Assembly: GCA_020025305.1 (NCBI GenBank)
Contig: JAHHSG010000006.1
Coordinates: 32,492-96,491, forward strand
Reading direction: 5' to 3'
Origin: Oscillospiraceae bacterium
Lineage (GTDB): Bacteria > Bacillota > Clostridia > Oscillospirales > Oscillospiraceae
Length of the DNA: 64,000 nt
Both the position numbers and the translations under genes were made by a program. The notes beneath the pieces are model-generated. The model was given only the letters and a program-made list of their open reading frames with translations. It was not told the DNA's origin and searched no databases. Of the stretch, positions 42,365 through 50,528 are shown piece after piece. Positions within the stretch are counted from its first letter, which is position 1. Every line of letters starts with the position of its first letter.

Positions 42365-42544
42365 ATCAGATACTCCTTTTCTGTCATTCACTATACTTGT
42401 AACCTGTGATCCTGAGGATCCCCATACAGCCAACCGGCCGTTGATAAGCCATTTTCTTTATACAGATCCTCTGGTTACAAATAAGCCATTATATGTTTAT
42501 AAAGCATTATAATGAACCAAAATGAGCAATTCTCATGGTATTAG

Positions 42545-43444
42545 TCAAATACTTCTGGTATCAGACATTTTTCTATAGAGCCTAGGGGACACCCCGTAAA
42601 CTCTCTTAAAGACCACATTAAACTGACTCACGCTCTCGTAGCCCACACTCTGGGCAATTTGCAGCACGGTCAGATCGGACAATTGCAGCAGCGCCGCCGC
42701 TTTTTGCACCCGGCGATTCACCAGCCAGCTGTGGATCGGCTGAGCGTACACCTCTCGGAAACGGGTTTTCAGCGCCGTTGGTGAGAGATGAAATTGGTGA
42801 CTCAGCGAGGAAATCGTAAGTTTTTGATCCAAATGCTCTTCCATATAGTCATGCACTCGTTGGATACTGTTGGGGGAATAGGCCAGTGCCGGCAAGGGCC
42901 GGGAAGGCTTTTCCAGTAAAGCCGGGCAGGCATACAGCAGATATATCAACTCAATGCTTTTAAAAACGCAGTAGGGGCCTTGCTCCTGCATGGGAAGGCT
43001 GCCCATCATGGAAAAAGCAGATCGATTCCAGTCGCTGTGGGGAATATGTATGCAGCCATCATGCTTCTTGAGCATACGTCCTACCCACCCGTGCCACAAA
43101 TCTCCGTGTCCCAAGACATGATAGAGCATCTCAAACGTGGTGTGTGCCGCCGCGGGATCAACGGAGATACCGCACCCAGTCAGTGTATCTTGTATAGAGA
43201 TAGCCTCTATGTCTGATATGTCCGTGGCAAGAAGGATTTCCTGACTGCCGATTTCCATGACGGGATTGCTTTTACGCTCCAAGGCCAAGGAACCGCAAAA
43301 GCAAAAAAACAACGCATACTTTGGTTGGGTCTCGCAGCGAGTCTCTACACGATACCGCCCCGGCGCCAGCTGTCCGGGCGTAATCTTGTGTATCCGGACA
43401 CCATCCATTCCCCAATACCGGCAGTCCTCTTTCAGATCATCCAT
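42545..43444 (-). CDS. AraC-family regulator
   Basis: A 299-residue regulator with a variable N-terminal domain and a C-terminal pair of AraC-type helix-turn-helices (about residues 205-295): LTISSLSHQFHLSPTALKTRF and VLQIAQSVGYESVSQFNVVF, ending RVYGVSPRLYRK. This layout resembles siderophore-linked PchR/YbtA regulators. I use ATG 43444 (GGGGGGGAG upstream); a start at 43468 is possible. Its promoter carries an iron-type box identical in form to those at feo, supporting an iron-related role. Target genes are not evident. Confidence 0.87.
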   Translation of the reverse strand: MDDLKEDCRYWGMDGVRIHKITPGQLAPGRYRVETRCETQPKYALFFCFCGSLALERKSNPVMEIGSQEILLATDISDIEAISIQDTLTGCGISVDPAAAHTTFEMLYHVLGHGDLWHGWVGRMLKKHDGCIHIPHSDWNRSAFSMMGSLPMQEQGPYCVFKSIELIYLLYACPALLEKPSRPLPALAYSPNSIQRVHDYMEEHLDQKLTISSLSHQFHLSPTALKTRFREVYAQPIHSWLVNRRVQKAAALLQLSDLTVLQIAQSVGYESVSQFNVVFKRVYGVSPRLYRKMSDTRSI

Positions 43445-43490
43445 CAGCACACGCTCCCCCCCTTCCATCAAAGTATCTGATCGCCGCGCA

Positions 43491-43543
43491 GGTTAGTTTA
43501 TGCTAACCACATGTAGCATAGCATAGAACCCGACGGTTTGCAA
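43491..43543 (-). promoter_or_regulatory. AraC gene promoter with iron-type box
   Basis: On the minus strand TTGCAA (43543-43538), 17-base spacer, TATGCT (43520-43515). A perfect GGTTAG-TTTATG-CTAACC (43491-43508) begins at the expected start site, the same geometry as box 2 at feo. Confidence 0.7.
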
Positions 43544-43639
43544 GGAGAACTTTCTTTCACCCAGTATGGTGCATTTGCCGATCCTCTGCTGTATATACAG
43601 CCCCGCCGTTCAGCCCCGACACATCGCCGCTCATCCAGA

Positions 43640-43830
43640 GGTCAATGCCTAGGAAGATACACGAAAGGAAAAAAACTGTGTAAGAAAGGAATACCGGGGA
43701 AAGATATACCTACATGCTTTTCCCCTTTTGGGCGAAATGCACAAAAGGCGGCAACCCTTTTCTCAAGCGGCTTTATGGCTCTTAACGCATCTTTTACAGG
43801 GCGTTAAGACGGTATAAAGAGCCTTTTTTT
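43640..43830 (+). ncRNA. Candidate structured RNA ending in a terminator
   Basis: Successive hairpins: TACAC/GTGTA (43658-43662 with 43678-43682), GGGGAAAG/CTTTTCCCC (43696-43703 with 43717-43725), CCTTTTG/CAAAAGG (43724-43730 with 43742-43748, sharing CC with the previous stem), then a terminator: GGCTCTTAACGC (43777-43788), inner GCGTTAAG (43801-43808) and outer AGAGCC followed by TTTTTTT. The mutually exclusive stems look like a switch or a short independent RNA. It does not fit the lysine, c-di-GMP, ydaO or fluoride classes. The downstream nhaC has its own promoter after the terminator. Confidence 0.45.
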
Positions 43831-43855
43831 CCACACCGTAACAAAGCAGAATGAT

Positions 43856-43884
43856 TTGACAGCGCATGTTTTGCAGTATATAAT
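43856..43884 (+). promoter_or_regulatory. nhaC promoter
   Basis: TTGACA (43856-43861), 17-base spacer, TATAAT (43879-43884): a full consensus promoter 72 bases before the nhaC start. Confidence 0.8.
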
Positions 43885-43956
43885 TCCTTCGTATTCGATA
43901 AATTTCCCCAAAATTTATTTGATACAGCATATTTTCAACCAATAGGAGGATGTTTA

Positions 43957-45516
43957 ATGGATTGGAATGCAGGTTTTTTATCTTTAGTACCACCAATTCT
44001 CGCTATCGCATGCGCACTGATTACTAAGGAAGTAGTTTTCTCCTTAATTCTTGGTGTGCTTTCCGGAACAATTATCTATGCCAATTTGAAAGGATTAGGC
44101 TTTCTGGCTGTTTTTGACAACACCGTCTCCCTGATCGGTGACAAAATTGCAGATAACGTATATATCATCTTGTTTTTATGCCTGCTGGGTATCTTGGTTG
44201 CTCTAGTGGCCAAGGCAGGCGGCTCCAAGGCATACGGTGAATGGGCCGGAAAAAAATTGAAAGGTAAAAGAAGTGCTTCTCTTGCTACCTCCGCCCTTGA
44301 CCTTCTCTTTTTCATTGACGATTATTTTAACTGCCTGACTGTCGGTACGGTGATGCGTCCCGTCACGGACAAGTTTAAAATCTCCAGAGAAAAGCTGGCC
44401 TATATGATCGATGCAACCGCCGCCCCCATCTGCATCATTGCACCGATTTCCACTTGGGCAGCCTCGGTCATTTCCAATCTGCCCGCCAATGCCGGTAACG
44501 GCATGAGCGTGTTTATCTCCGCAATTCCCCTGAACCTATATGCTATTTTGACCTTGATCATGGTCATCAGCATGGGCGCAAGACGTGATGCTGACTTTGG
44601 CCCTATGGCAAAGGCGCAGGTGGCTGCCGAAAGAGGGATCATCAACGGAACCGACGGCGCCGAGGCGGAAGAGGAGATGAAGAAGCACACCAAGGCAGAT
44701 GCTAAGGGTAAGGTGGTCGATCTAGTCCTCCCGATCCTTGTCCTCGTTGTCTCCTCCGTGATTTCCATGCTGTATTTCGGCGGACTGTTTTCCGGTAAGG
44801 CACACAGTCTCTTTGAAGCTTTCGGAAATACCAATTCGGCTAAAGCCTTGTCGATGGGCGGCTTCTTTGCTCTGCTGTTCACCTTTATATTCTATATTTT
44901 TAGACGAGTTCTATCCTTTAAGGAATTTTTCAGCTGCATTAATGAAGGTGTAGCATCCATGATTCCCGCCTGCGTCATCCTTGCGATGGCATGGGCCATT
45001 GGCGGCGTGTGCCGTGATCTGCTGAACACCGGCGGCTATGTCTCCTACATTGTAGAAACGCTGGGGATTCCCGTGCAGCTTCTGGCTCCGATTATCTTTC
45101 TCTTCGGCTGCGGCCTTTCCTTTGCCACGGGTACCGCATGGGGCACTTTCAGTATTTTGATCCCTATTGTGACTGATCTGTGCCTCAAATCCGCACCTGA
45201 ATTGCTGATCACCTGTCTTGCCGCAACCTTAGCCGGTTCCGTATTTGGTGACCACTGCTCCCCCATTTCCGATACCACCATCCTTGCCTCTACCGGCGCA
45301 GCCTGCAATCACATTGAACACGTCCGGACACAGGTACCTTATGCACTGACGGTAGCGGTGTGCTGCTTCATCGGATATTGTGTAGCCGGATTTACCGGCG
45401 GCAATGTGCTTGCAACTCTGGCAGTCTCTATTGTATTACTCGCTGCCGCTCTGGTCATCCTGCCCAAGTTCTTTGGCATGGAAAAAGCCAGAAAACAGGA
45501 GTCATCCGGAACCTGA
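43957..45516 (+). CDS. NhaC-family Na+/H+ antiporter
   Basis: A 519-residue membrane antiporter with about 11-12 segments. NhaC-family motifs are LVPPILAIACALITKEVVFS, FFIDDYFNCLTVGTVMRPV, IDATAAPICIIAPISTWAA, SFATGTAWGTFSI and FGDHCSPISDTTILAS. ATAGGAGG precedes the ATG. Members exchange Na+ for H+, and some transport organic substrates (malate/lactate or amino acids). No other gene in the operon; terminator follows. Confidence 0.9.
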   Translation: MDWNAGFLSLVPPILAIACALITKEVVFSLILGVLSGTIIYANLKGLGFLAVFDNTVSLIGDKIADNVYIILFLCLLGILVALVAKAGGSKAYGEWAGKKLKGKRSASLATSALDLLFFIDDYFNCLTVGTVMRPVTDKFKISREKLAYMIDATAAPICIIAPISTWAASVISNLPANAGNGMSVFISAIPLNLYAILTLIMVISMGARRDADFGPMAKAQVAAERGIINGTDGAEAEEEMKKHTKADAKGKVVDLVLPILVLVVSSVISMLYFGGLFSGKAHSLFEAFGNTNSAKALSMGGFFALLFTFIFYIFRRVLSFKEFFSCINEGVASMIPACVILAMAWAIGGVCRDLLNTGGYVSYIVETLGIPVQLLAPIIFLFGCGLSFATGTAWGTFSILIPIVTDLCLKSAPELLITCLAATLAGSVFGDHCSPISDTTILASTGAACNHIEHVRTQVPYALTVAVCCFIGYCVAGFTGGNVLATLAVSIVLLAAALVILPKFFGMEKARKQESSGT

Positions 45517-45600
45517 TCGGATAGGAACCGTTTGTTCTCCCGTAAGTGAGAACAGCAAAAATAGAGTTTCACCCCGTCCTCGCATTGGCAGCATATCCAA

Positions 45601-45640
45601 ACGAGAGCGCAGAACAAGTCTGTTCCGCGCTCTCGTTCTT
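45601..45640 (+). terminator. nhaC terminator
   Basis: ACGAGAGCGCAGAACA (45601-45616) pairs with TGTTCCGCGCTCTCGT (45621-45636) with one mismatch. The rest of the 45517-45833 gap holds no gene. Confidence 0.75.
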
Positions 45641-45796
45641 TCAACTATGATGACCACTTGGGGCAGTGATCCGGTCGCCTGTCCCTCCCGGCATATGTTC
45701 CTTAAGAGGATGGACTGCAACGGAGTACTTATGCCAATTGCCCCCTCTGGAAGCCATCCTTTATGTGCATGTCCTATTTTCCAAGAAAATGCCATA

Positions 45797-45826
45797 AAAT
45801 ACCCCGCCTGCAAACAGGCGGGGTAC
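45797..45826 (-). terminator. Terminator of the flavodoxin gene
   Basis: TACCCCGCCTG, CAAA loop, CAGGCGGGGTA; on the minus strand followed by TTTTATGG. Confidence 0.85.
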
Positions 45827-45833
45827 TCTTTTC

Positions 45834-46364
45834 TCACAGAATGGATGTAAACGGAATTTGCAGTTCTTTGCAGCGGCAGTACAGCTGGATCCGCTCCTGG
45901 AATCGCTCCGCAGCTAACGCACACTCAGCATTGGTAGGATGGCTGGCAACCATCTCCCAACGGAGCTCTTTCTGCTCTGTAGGCGTATGAGGTTCCTCCT
46001 CCGGACCATGGGAAACTGCACCGTTGCAGACATAGGCGCCAATCACCTCGTTATGCTCCTTCAAAAGGTTCACACCATAAGCCACGGTATCCCTAGCATG
46101 TTGACTATCCGCATAGTAGCCCAAGGTACAAAACACACCCACTGCCTTGCCGCGAATCGTTTTCATGAAAGATTCCATTTCCTCACAGGGATGACCGCAA
46201 TTGCCCCAATATCCGATTAAAATAACGTCGCCGTCCAGCACGGGAACGCCCTCACGCAAATCGTGAATGCTCTTTTCCTCACAGGTAATACCATCAAAAA
46301 TGGCATTTGCCACTTTCTTCGTGCAGCCTGTAAGGCTTGTATAAATTACTTGTACCTTCATCAT
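45834..46364 (-). CDS. Flavodoxin family protein
   Basis: A 176-residue flavodoxin-like protein. The FMN-phosphate loop YTSLTGCTKKVANAI is near the N-terminus; later strands carry IGYWGNCGHPC and VGVFCTLGYYADSQHA. The two cysteines in GNCGHPC are unusual for ordinary flavodoxins. The length and these features suggest the BilS-type flavodoxin found with bilirubin reductase, but the reductase is not present here, so I leave it as flavodoxin family. AAAGGAGC precedes the ATG. Confidence 0.82.
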   Translation of the reverse strand: MMKVQVIYTSLTGCTKKVANAIFDGITCEEKSIHDLREGVPVLDGDVILIGYWGNCGHPCEEMESFMKTIRGKAVGVFCTLGYYADSQHARDTVAYGVNLLKEHNEVIGAYVCNGAVSHGPEEEPHTPTEQKELRWEMVASHPTNAECALAAERFQERIQLYCRCKELQIPFTSIL

Positions 46365-46759
46365 GTTGCTCCTTTCTTTGTCTCTTGGGAACCGCTCCTC
46401 CCACTGCGGGAGGGTTCGATTTCACATTTACTTATGTTTCCTTTATATTGTACTGCTGCTCTCACCAGAATGCAATAGGGGGCAGCGATAAAAAGGGCGC
46501 CGCGATCCCCCACTGAAATACGGAACGCATCTTGTAAATTTGACCGGGTTTTGATATGATAAGCAAAAAGCTTTGGTCAGTGCAAACACATAGGGACATA
46601 TCTCCCTCCCACATCCTGTCAGCCCTGCCCTCCGGCAGGGCTGATACTTTTTGTCCTGCAAACAGGACACTCCATTCTCTAAAATAGTCTCATCGGTGCT
46701 CCGCGGGAGCAGGCATAAACCCATTCCCGAAAATTTCTTCAGAAAGGTTCTGTAACGCT
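46365..46759 (+). other. Intergenic region with promoter and hairpin leader before the modification system
   Basis: No gene seen. TTGTAA (46532-46537), 17-base spacer, TATGAT (46555-46560) would start a transcript whose first about 80 bases end in CAGCCCTGCC/GGCAGGGCTG (46620-46643) followed by ATACTTTTTG, a terminator-like hairpin, then a second hairpin GTCCTG/CAGGAC. It may be an attenuated leader of the downstream operon or a small RNA. Confidence 0.5.
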
Positions 46760-47536
46760 ATGCTTCACACCATAGATTTCGAGAAAAAAGTCACTTTCGC
46801 CGACCATATGCAGCTTTACTATTATCATAATATTCTCCAAAATGAGGAAATCGCCTATAAGGACTGGATTTTGACCGAATCCCTCATTCGTCAATATAAC
46901 GCCGAAGAGGATCCCCAACAGTTTTACGCCCTGCAAGAAAGCTTACTGCAGCACGCGGAAGAGATCGATGCGCTCAAGGTGCTCTATGACACCCGGCCTT
47001 GGGAGGTAGAAAAGGCGGTCATTTGGGCCGACCGGAATAAATCCGCCTATTATATCAAAAATCTGATGGACTCCCACAAGCTGGAAGTCTATGCAGCACA
47101 TATTTTTAAAACGCAGTGTGATTTGGACATTGGCCTCTTCTACGGAAGCAGTCAGCAGTATAGCATGGGAGAAACTAAAGTCGGCATTGAAATCAAATGT
47201 GATAAATTGTCCAAGTCCACCGGCAACTACTATTTTGAATATCAGGAGAGATTGCACGCATCCGGCCCTTGGGTGAATAGTGGATTATTAAAGAATGACA
47301 ACACCAAATATTACTTGTATGGCGACATAGGCAGCATCACGCTCTTTGCCAAAAGCACCTTGCTGCAATTTTATCAAGACATTGTGATTGAGCACAAAAC
47401 CATTCCCGGCTGTATGCCCAAAAGCGCTAAAAGAGGTACCTCCAAGGGCTTCATCGTTTCTGCGCAGACGATGAAACAATATGCCTTAACGCCGGCACAG
47501 GTGGCCCGAGAAATTAAGAGCGAGCTCTGTTCGTGA
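46760..47536 (+). CDS. Uncharacterised protein with PD-(D/E)xK nuclease-like motif
   Basis: A 258-residue protein I cannot assign to a named family. The N-terminal half is helical and charged. In the centre, CDLDIGLF (Asp121/Asp123) is followed by GIEIKCDKLSKSTGNYYFEY (Glu144, Lys146), the D...ExK with a downstream TGN-E element seen in restriction-type nucleases. It has no signal peptide or membrane segment. It is 78 bases upstream of a type III Mod methyltransferase on the same strand. A role as the cutting partner of that methyltransferase is inference; replication-repair nuclease is an alternative. Confidence 0.55.
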   Translation: MLHTIDFEKKVTFADHMQLYYYHNILQNEEIAYKDWILTESLIRQYNAEEDPQQFYALQESLLQHAEEIDALKVLYDTRPWEVEKAVIWADRNKSAYYIKNLMDSHKLEVYAAHIFKTQCDLDIGLFYGSSQQYSMGETKVGIEIKCDKLSKSTGNYYFEYQERLHASGPWVNSGLLKNDNTKYYLYGDIGSITLFAKSTLLQFYQDIVIEHKTIPGCMPKSAKRGTSKGFIVSAQTMKQYALTPAQVAREIKSELCS

Positions 47537-47614
47537 GCACACGCTCCCCCTGATACTTGCCATGCTTGCTGTATTTCTCTGGAGCAAGACAGTTTTACGG
47601 AAAAAGGAGAGAAG

Positions 47615-49588
47615 ATGGATACATTAAAAATGCAGACAAGGAATATGTATGACGAAAACTTTCAAAAACTATCGTCCCTATTCCCCAGCGCCGTGACGGA
47701 AACCATGGATGAAAACGGCCATGTAGTGCGGGCGATTGATAAGGATGTACTGATGCAGGAGATTTCCTGCGCAGTTGTAGACGGCAATGACGAACGCTAC
47801 CAGTTCACATGGCCCGACAAAAAAGAGGCCATCCAGTTGGCCAATGCGCCCAGCAGCAAAACTCTGCGTCCCTGCCGTCATGAAAGCGTAGGGCGAGATG
47901 GCACGCCGGGCGGTTTTGACTCAGAGAATCTCTATATCGAGGGTGATAATCTGGAGGTTTTGAAGCTGCTGCGAGAAACCTATCTGGGGCAGATAAAACT
48001 CATCTACATTGACCCGCCCTACAATACCGGCAAAGATTTTATCTATGCCGACAATTTCACCCAGAGTATGGCGGAGTATGCCCAGCGGAGTGTTCCATGC
48101 GATAAAGACGACAGCCATCTGATGGAAAACAACGAGAGCAGCGGCCGCTTCCATACCAATTGGCTCAATATGATGTATCCGAGATTGCGCCTAGCCAAAG
48201 ATCTCCTTACCGAGGATGGTCTTATCTTTATTTCCATTGACGACAACGAGGCAAGCAACCTCAAAAAAATCTGCGATGAAATTTTTGGCGACAGAAATTA
48301 TGTCAATCAGTTTGTGTGGGTGTCCAATATCACTGGAAGACAGATTTCCGGAAAAGGTGCTGCCAAAACCTGGGAAAGTGTCTTTGTGTATTGCAAAAAC
48401 AGCACCGCTTGCCCCAGCTTGACCATTGACACCACTTTTGCAAAGCAGAAGATGCCGGATGCCTATAAAGGCTTTCGTAAAGTGATCCGCAAAGACAGTC
48501 TGGGGGCCTTTGCCATTGGGGATACGCTCTATAATCACAATCGAAAATTTAATGAAGAAACACGTCCTAATCTTGTGTTTTCCATTTTCTATCATCCCGA
48601 AACCGAAGAAATCACCACAGGTGAGATCGGGGCCACCCTCCCGGGATTTGTGGAACTGCCCCCCCATGCCAACGGCGACGGCACTCACAAATATCACGCC
48701 TGGCGTTGGTCACGACAGAAAATTGCCAAGGAAAGTTATAATCTGATTGTCCTGCCCACTTCCACCGGCGGCTATGAAATCTACACCCGCATTCGTAATT
48801 TCAGCACCACTTTGTTAAAAGATCTTGTCACCAACATTTCCAATGGCGATGCCGAAGTGCAAAAGCTGTTTGACGGCAAAAAGTACTTTGACTATCCCAA
48901 ATCTGTGGATCTGCTCCGCCTTTTTATGAAGTCTATCAACGATCCGTCTGCCACCATTCTAGATTTTTTCTCCGGCTCTGCCACCACAGCCCATGCCGTC
49001 ATGCAGCTCAATGCCGAAGACGGCGGCAACCGCAAATTCATCTTAGTGCAGTTACCGGCAGCAACTGATGCAAAGAGCGCAGCATATCAGGCTGGCTATC
49101 CAAACATTTGCGAAATCGGAAAAGAACGCATCCGCCGTGCAGGCAAGAAACTCAAAGCGGAGAGCGCCCTTTCTGCAAATGATGTGGATATCGGTTTTCG
49201 GGTGTTCAAGTGTGACAGCAGTAATATGCTGGATATTTACTACGTCCCGGAGGAAAACCCGCAGAAGTCGCCGGATCACTTAGGGGATAACATCAGAGCC
49301 GACCGAACGGCGGAAGATCTTCTTTTTCAGGTCATGCTGGAATTAGGTATTTCCCTGTCCGCTAAAATTGAGGACACGGAAATTGCCGGGAAGCGGGTGT
49401 TCCGCGTTGCCGACAATCTTTTAATGGCCTGTTTCGATACGGATGTGCCAGAAGAGACCATCCGTGCCGCTGCACAGCAGAAGCCTGGCTATTTTGTTAT
49501 GCGTGACAGTGCCAGCGGCAGTATGGCCGCCGGTGTTCAGCAAATTTTTGCCGCCTGCAGCCCCGCTACCGTAAGGAAGGTGCTGTAG
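47615..49588 (+). CDS. mod: Type III restriction-modification methyltransferase (Mod)
   Basis: N6-adenine DNA methyltransferase of 657 residues, the normal length of Mod. Motif IV DPPYNTGKDF lies at residue 133, the target-recognition region spans the middle, and motif I DFFSGSATTAHAV is near residue 450, the beta-class order. The C-terminus QQIFAACSPATVRKVL is the usual Mod ending. AAAAGGAGAG precedes the ATG. The Res helicase that should follow is absent: the next 600 bases have no gene. Alone, Mod acts as an epigenetic methylase; with the upstream nuclease-like gene it could form another type of defence pair. Confidence 0.9.
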   Translation: MDTLKMQTRNMYDENFQKLSSLFPSAVTETMDENGHVVRAIDKDVLMQEISCAVVDGNDERYQFTWPDKKEAIQLANAPSSKTLRPCRHESVGRDGTPGGFDSENLYIEGDNLEVLKLLRETYLGQIKLIYIDPPYNTGKDFIYADNFTQSMAEYAQRSVPCDKDDSHLMENNESSGRFHTNWLNMMYPRLRLAKDLLTEDGLIFISIDDNEASNLKKICDEIFGDRNYVNQFVWVSNITGRQISGKGAAKTWESVFVYCKNSTACPSLTIDTTFAKQKMPDAYKGFRKVIRKDSLGAFAIGDTLYNHNRKFNEETRPNLVFSIFYHPETEEITTGEIGATLPGFVELPPHANGDGTHKYHAWRWSRQKIAKESYNLIVLPTSTGGYEIYTRIRNFSTTLLKDLVTNISNGDAEVQKLFDGKKYFDYPKSVDLLRLFMKSINDPSATILDFFSGSATTAHAVMQLNAEDGGNRKFILVQLPAATDAKSAAYQAGYPNICEIGKERIRRAGKKLKAESALSANDVDIGFRVFKCDSSNMLDIYYVPEENPQKSPDHLGDNIRADRTAEDLLFQVMLELGISLSAKIEDTEIAGKRVFRVADNLLMACFDTDVPEETIRAAAQQKPGYFVMRDSASGSMAAGVQQIFAACSPATVRKVL

Positions 49589-50202
49589 CGACGCGGAATA
49601 CTTGACGGCAGTGTCCTCGTTTCCATAACTGGCAAATGCAATAGATCTGACCTCCGGAGATCCCAGCGTGGGAAGTGGCACACGGTCTGCGCATCAAAAA
49701 CATACCGGATTGCGTTATGAGCGAAACGTACATGAAGCTGCGCTTTGCTGCGGTACTGGATGCACCGAAAGAGGGCTGCATTGGTGTCACCCCTCCCAAG
49801 TGCTTTTGCATTTTCAGGCCGGCAGGGAACGCCCGGCCGAGATATACCGCCATCCATATATTCCATTTTTGCATATCATCTGTAAGCAAATAGTTTATAT
49901 GGAATGTTCGTGTTTTTGACGAAAACCGGAGGGTCAAAGAGGCAATCAGTTACACCTCTATTCACTATACGGTGATAAATCCCATCAATGTATCGCATTT
50001 TCTTGATTTTCTCCATTATTTGATGCAATCATGTATAAACTTCACAAAGGAATATTGCACAATAGATTTTGTTTTTCTAAGAAAAATGCATTCCATTTTA
50101 GCATGGTAACACTGCAATACTTTCGCTTTACTTCTTTTTGCCAATATAGTATCCTATGAGTGTAAAGAAAAGAATGATGAGTGAAAGAAAGGACGTGTGC
50201 TT
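49589..50202. other. Gap where a Res gene would be expected
   Basis: Over 600 bases without a convincing gene. Short frames on both strands have no family resemblance or ribosome site. GC falls sharply in the second half (49930-50170). No Res helicase motifs (DEAD-box, PD-(D/E)xK) can be seen, so either the gene was lost or was never there. Confidence 0.5.
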
Positions 50203-50364
50203 ATGAAGAAGCTGTATAATATGTGGAAAAATATGGAGCGCAGCGTTAGCCCCGTGAATGTTCCCGAAGGGGCTCCTAGTGTACTGACTGCAGAGGTTCG
50301 TGATACCATGTGGCAGGGAAGCCCCTGGAAGGCTTTCCGTCTGTCCATGAAAACCAAAGCATAA
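50203..50364 (+). CDS. Small hypothetical protein, 53 residues
   Basis: A short basic protein: MKKLYNMWKNMERSVSPVN at the N-terminus, a central AEVRDTMWQGSPWKAF and the end RLSMKTKA. GAAAGGAC lies upstream, 11 bases before the ATG. No recognised family, no membrane helix, several tryptophans and methionines. A strong hairpin terminator lies after it, shared with the convergent ABC-F gene. It could be a real small gene or chance. Confidence 0.4.
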   Translation: MKKLYNMWKNMERSVSPVNVPEGAPSVLTAEVRDTMWQGSPWKAFRLSMKTKA

Positions 50365-50404
50365 AAGATATATTCTTTGACAATCTACTTGTTTACCTCA
50401 AAAT

Positions 50405-50446
50405 AAAAATGAAAGAGCTGCCCTTTGGGGCAGCTCTTTCATTTTT
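50405..50446. terminator. Bidirectional terminator
   Basis: GAAAGAGCTGCCC (50411-50423) pairs with GGGCAGCTCTTTC (50428-50440), followed by ATTTTTAA on the plus strand and flanked by A-rich sequence on the other side. Confidence 0.85.
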
Positions 50447-50528
50447 AAATAAGTTGTATGTCCCGGCTCTCTGTTTGCCCAAAGGCCCAGCATACCCCAC
50501 GGTGCTCTCAAGTTTGCGCCATATCCTG

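Noticed and set aside
43620..43830. Lysine or c-di-GMP riboswitch before nhaC
   Set aside because: Key conserved sequences (AGAGGUGC and GCCGAAG for lysine; CACG...AAACC and GCAAAGCC for c-di-GMP) are absent. Kept only as an unclassified structured RNA.
45834..46364. Calling the flavodoxin BilS
   Set aside because: The sequence is compatible, but the bilirubin reductase partner is not in the window and I cannot verify by search.
46443..46724. A 93-codon minus-strand frame in the leader region
   Set aside because: It covers the hairpins and promoter of the modification operon and has no family resemblance.
49537..49866. A 109-codon minus-strand frame behind Mod
   Set aside because: It overlaps the Mod 3' end, lacks a ribosome site and shows no known domain.
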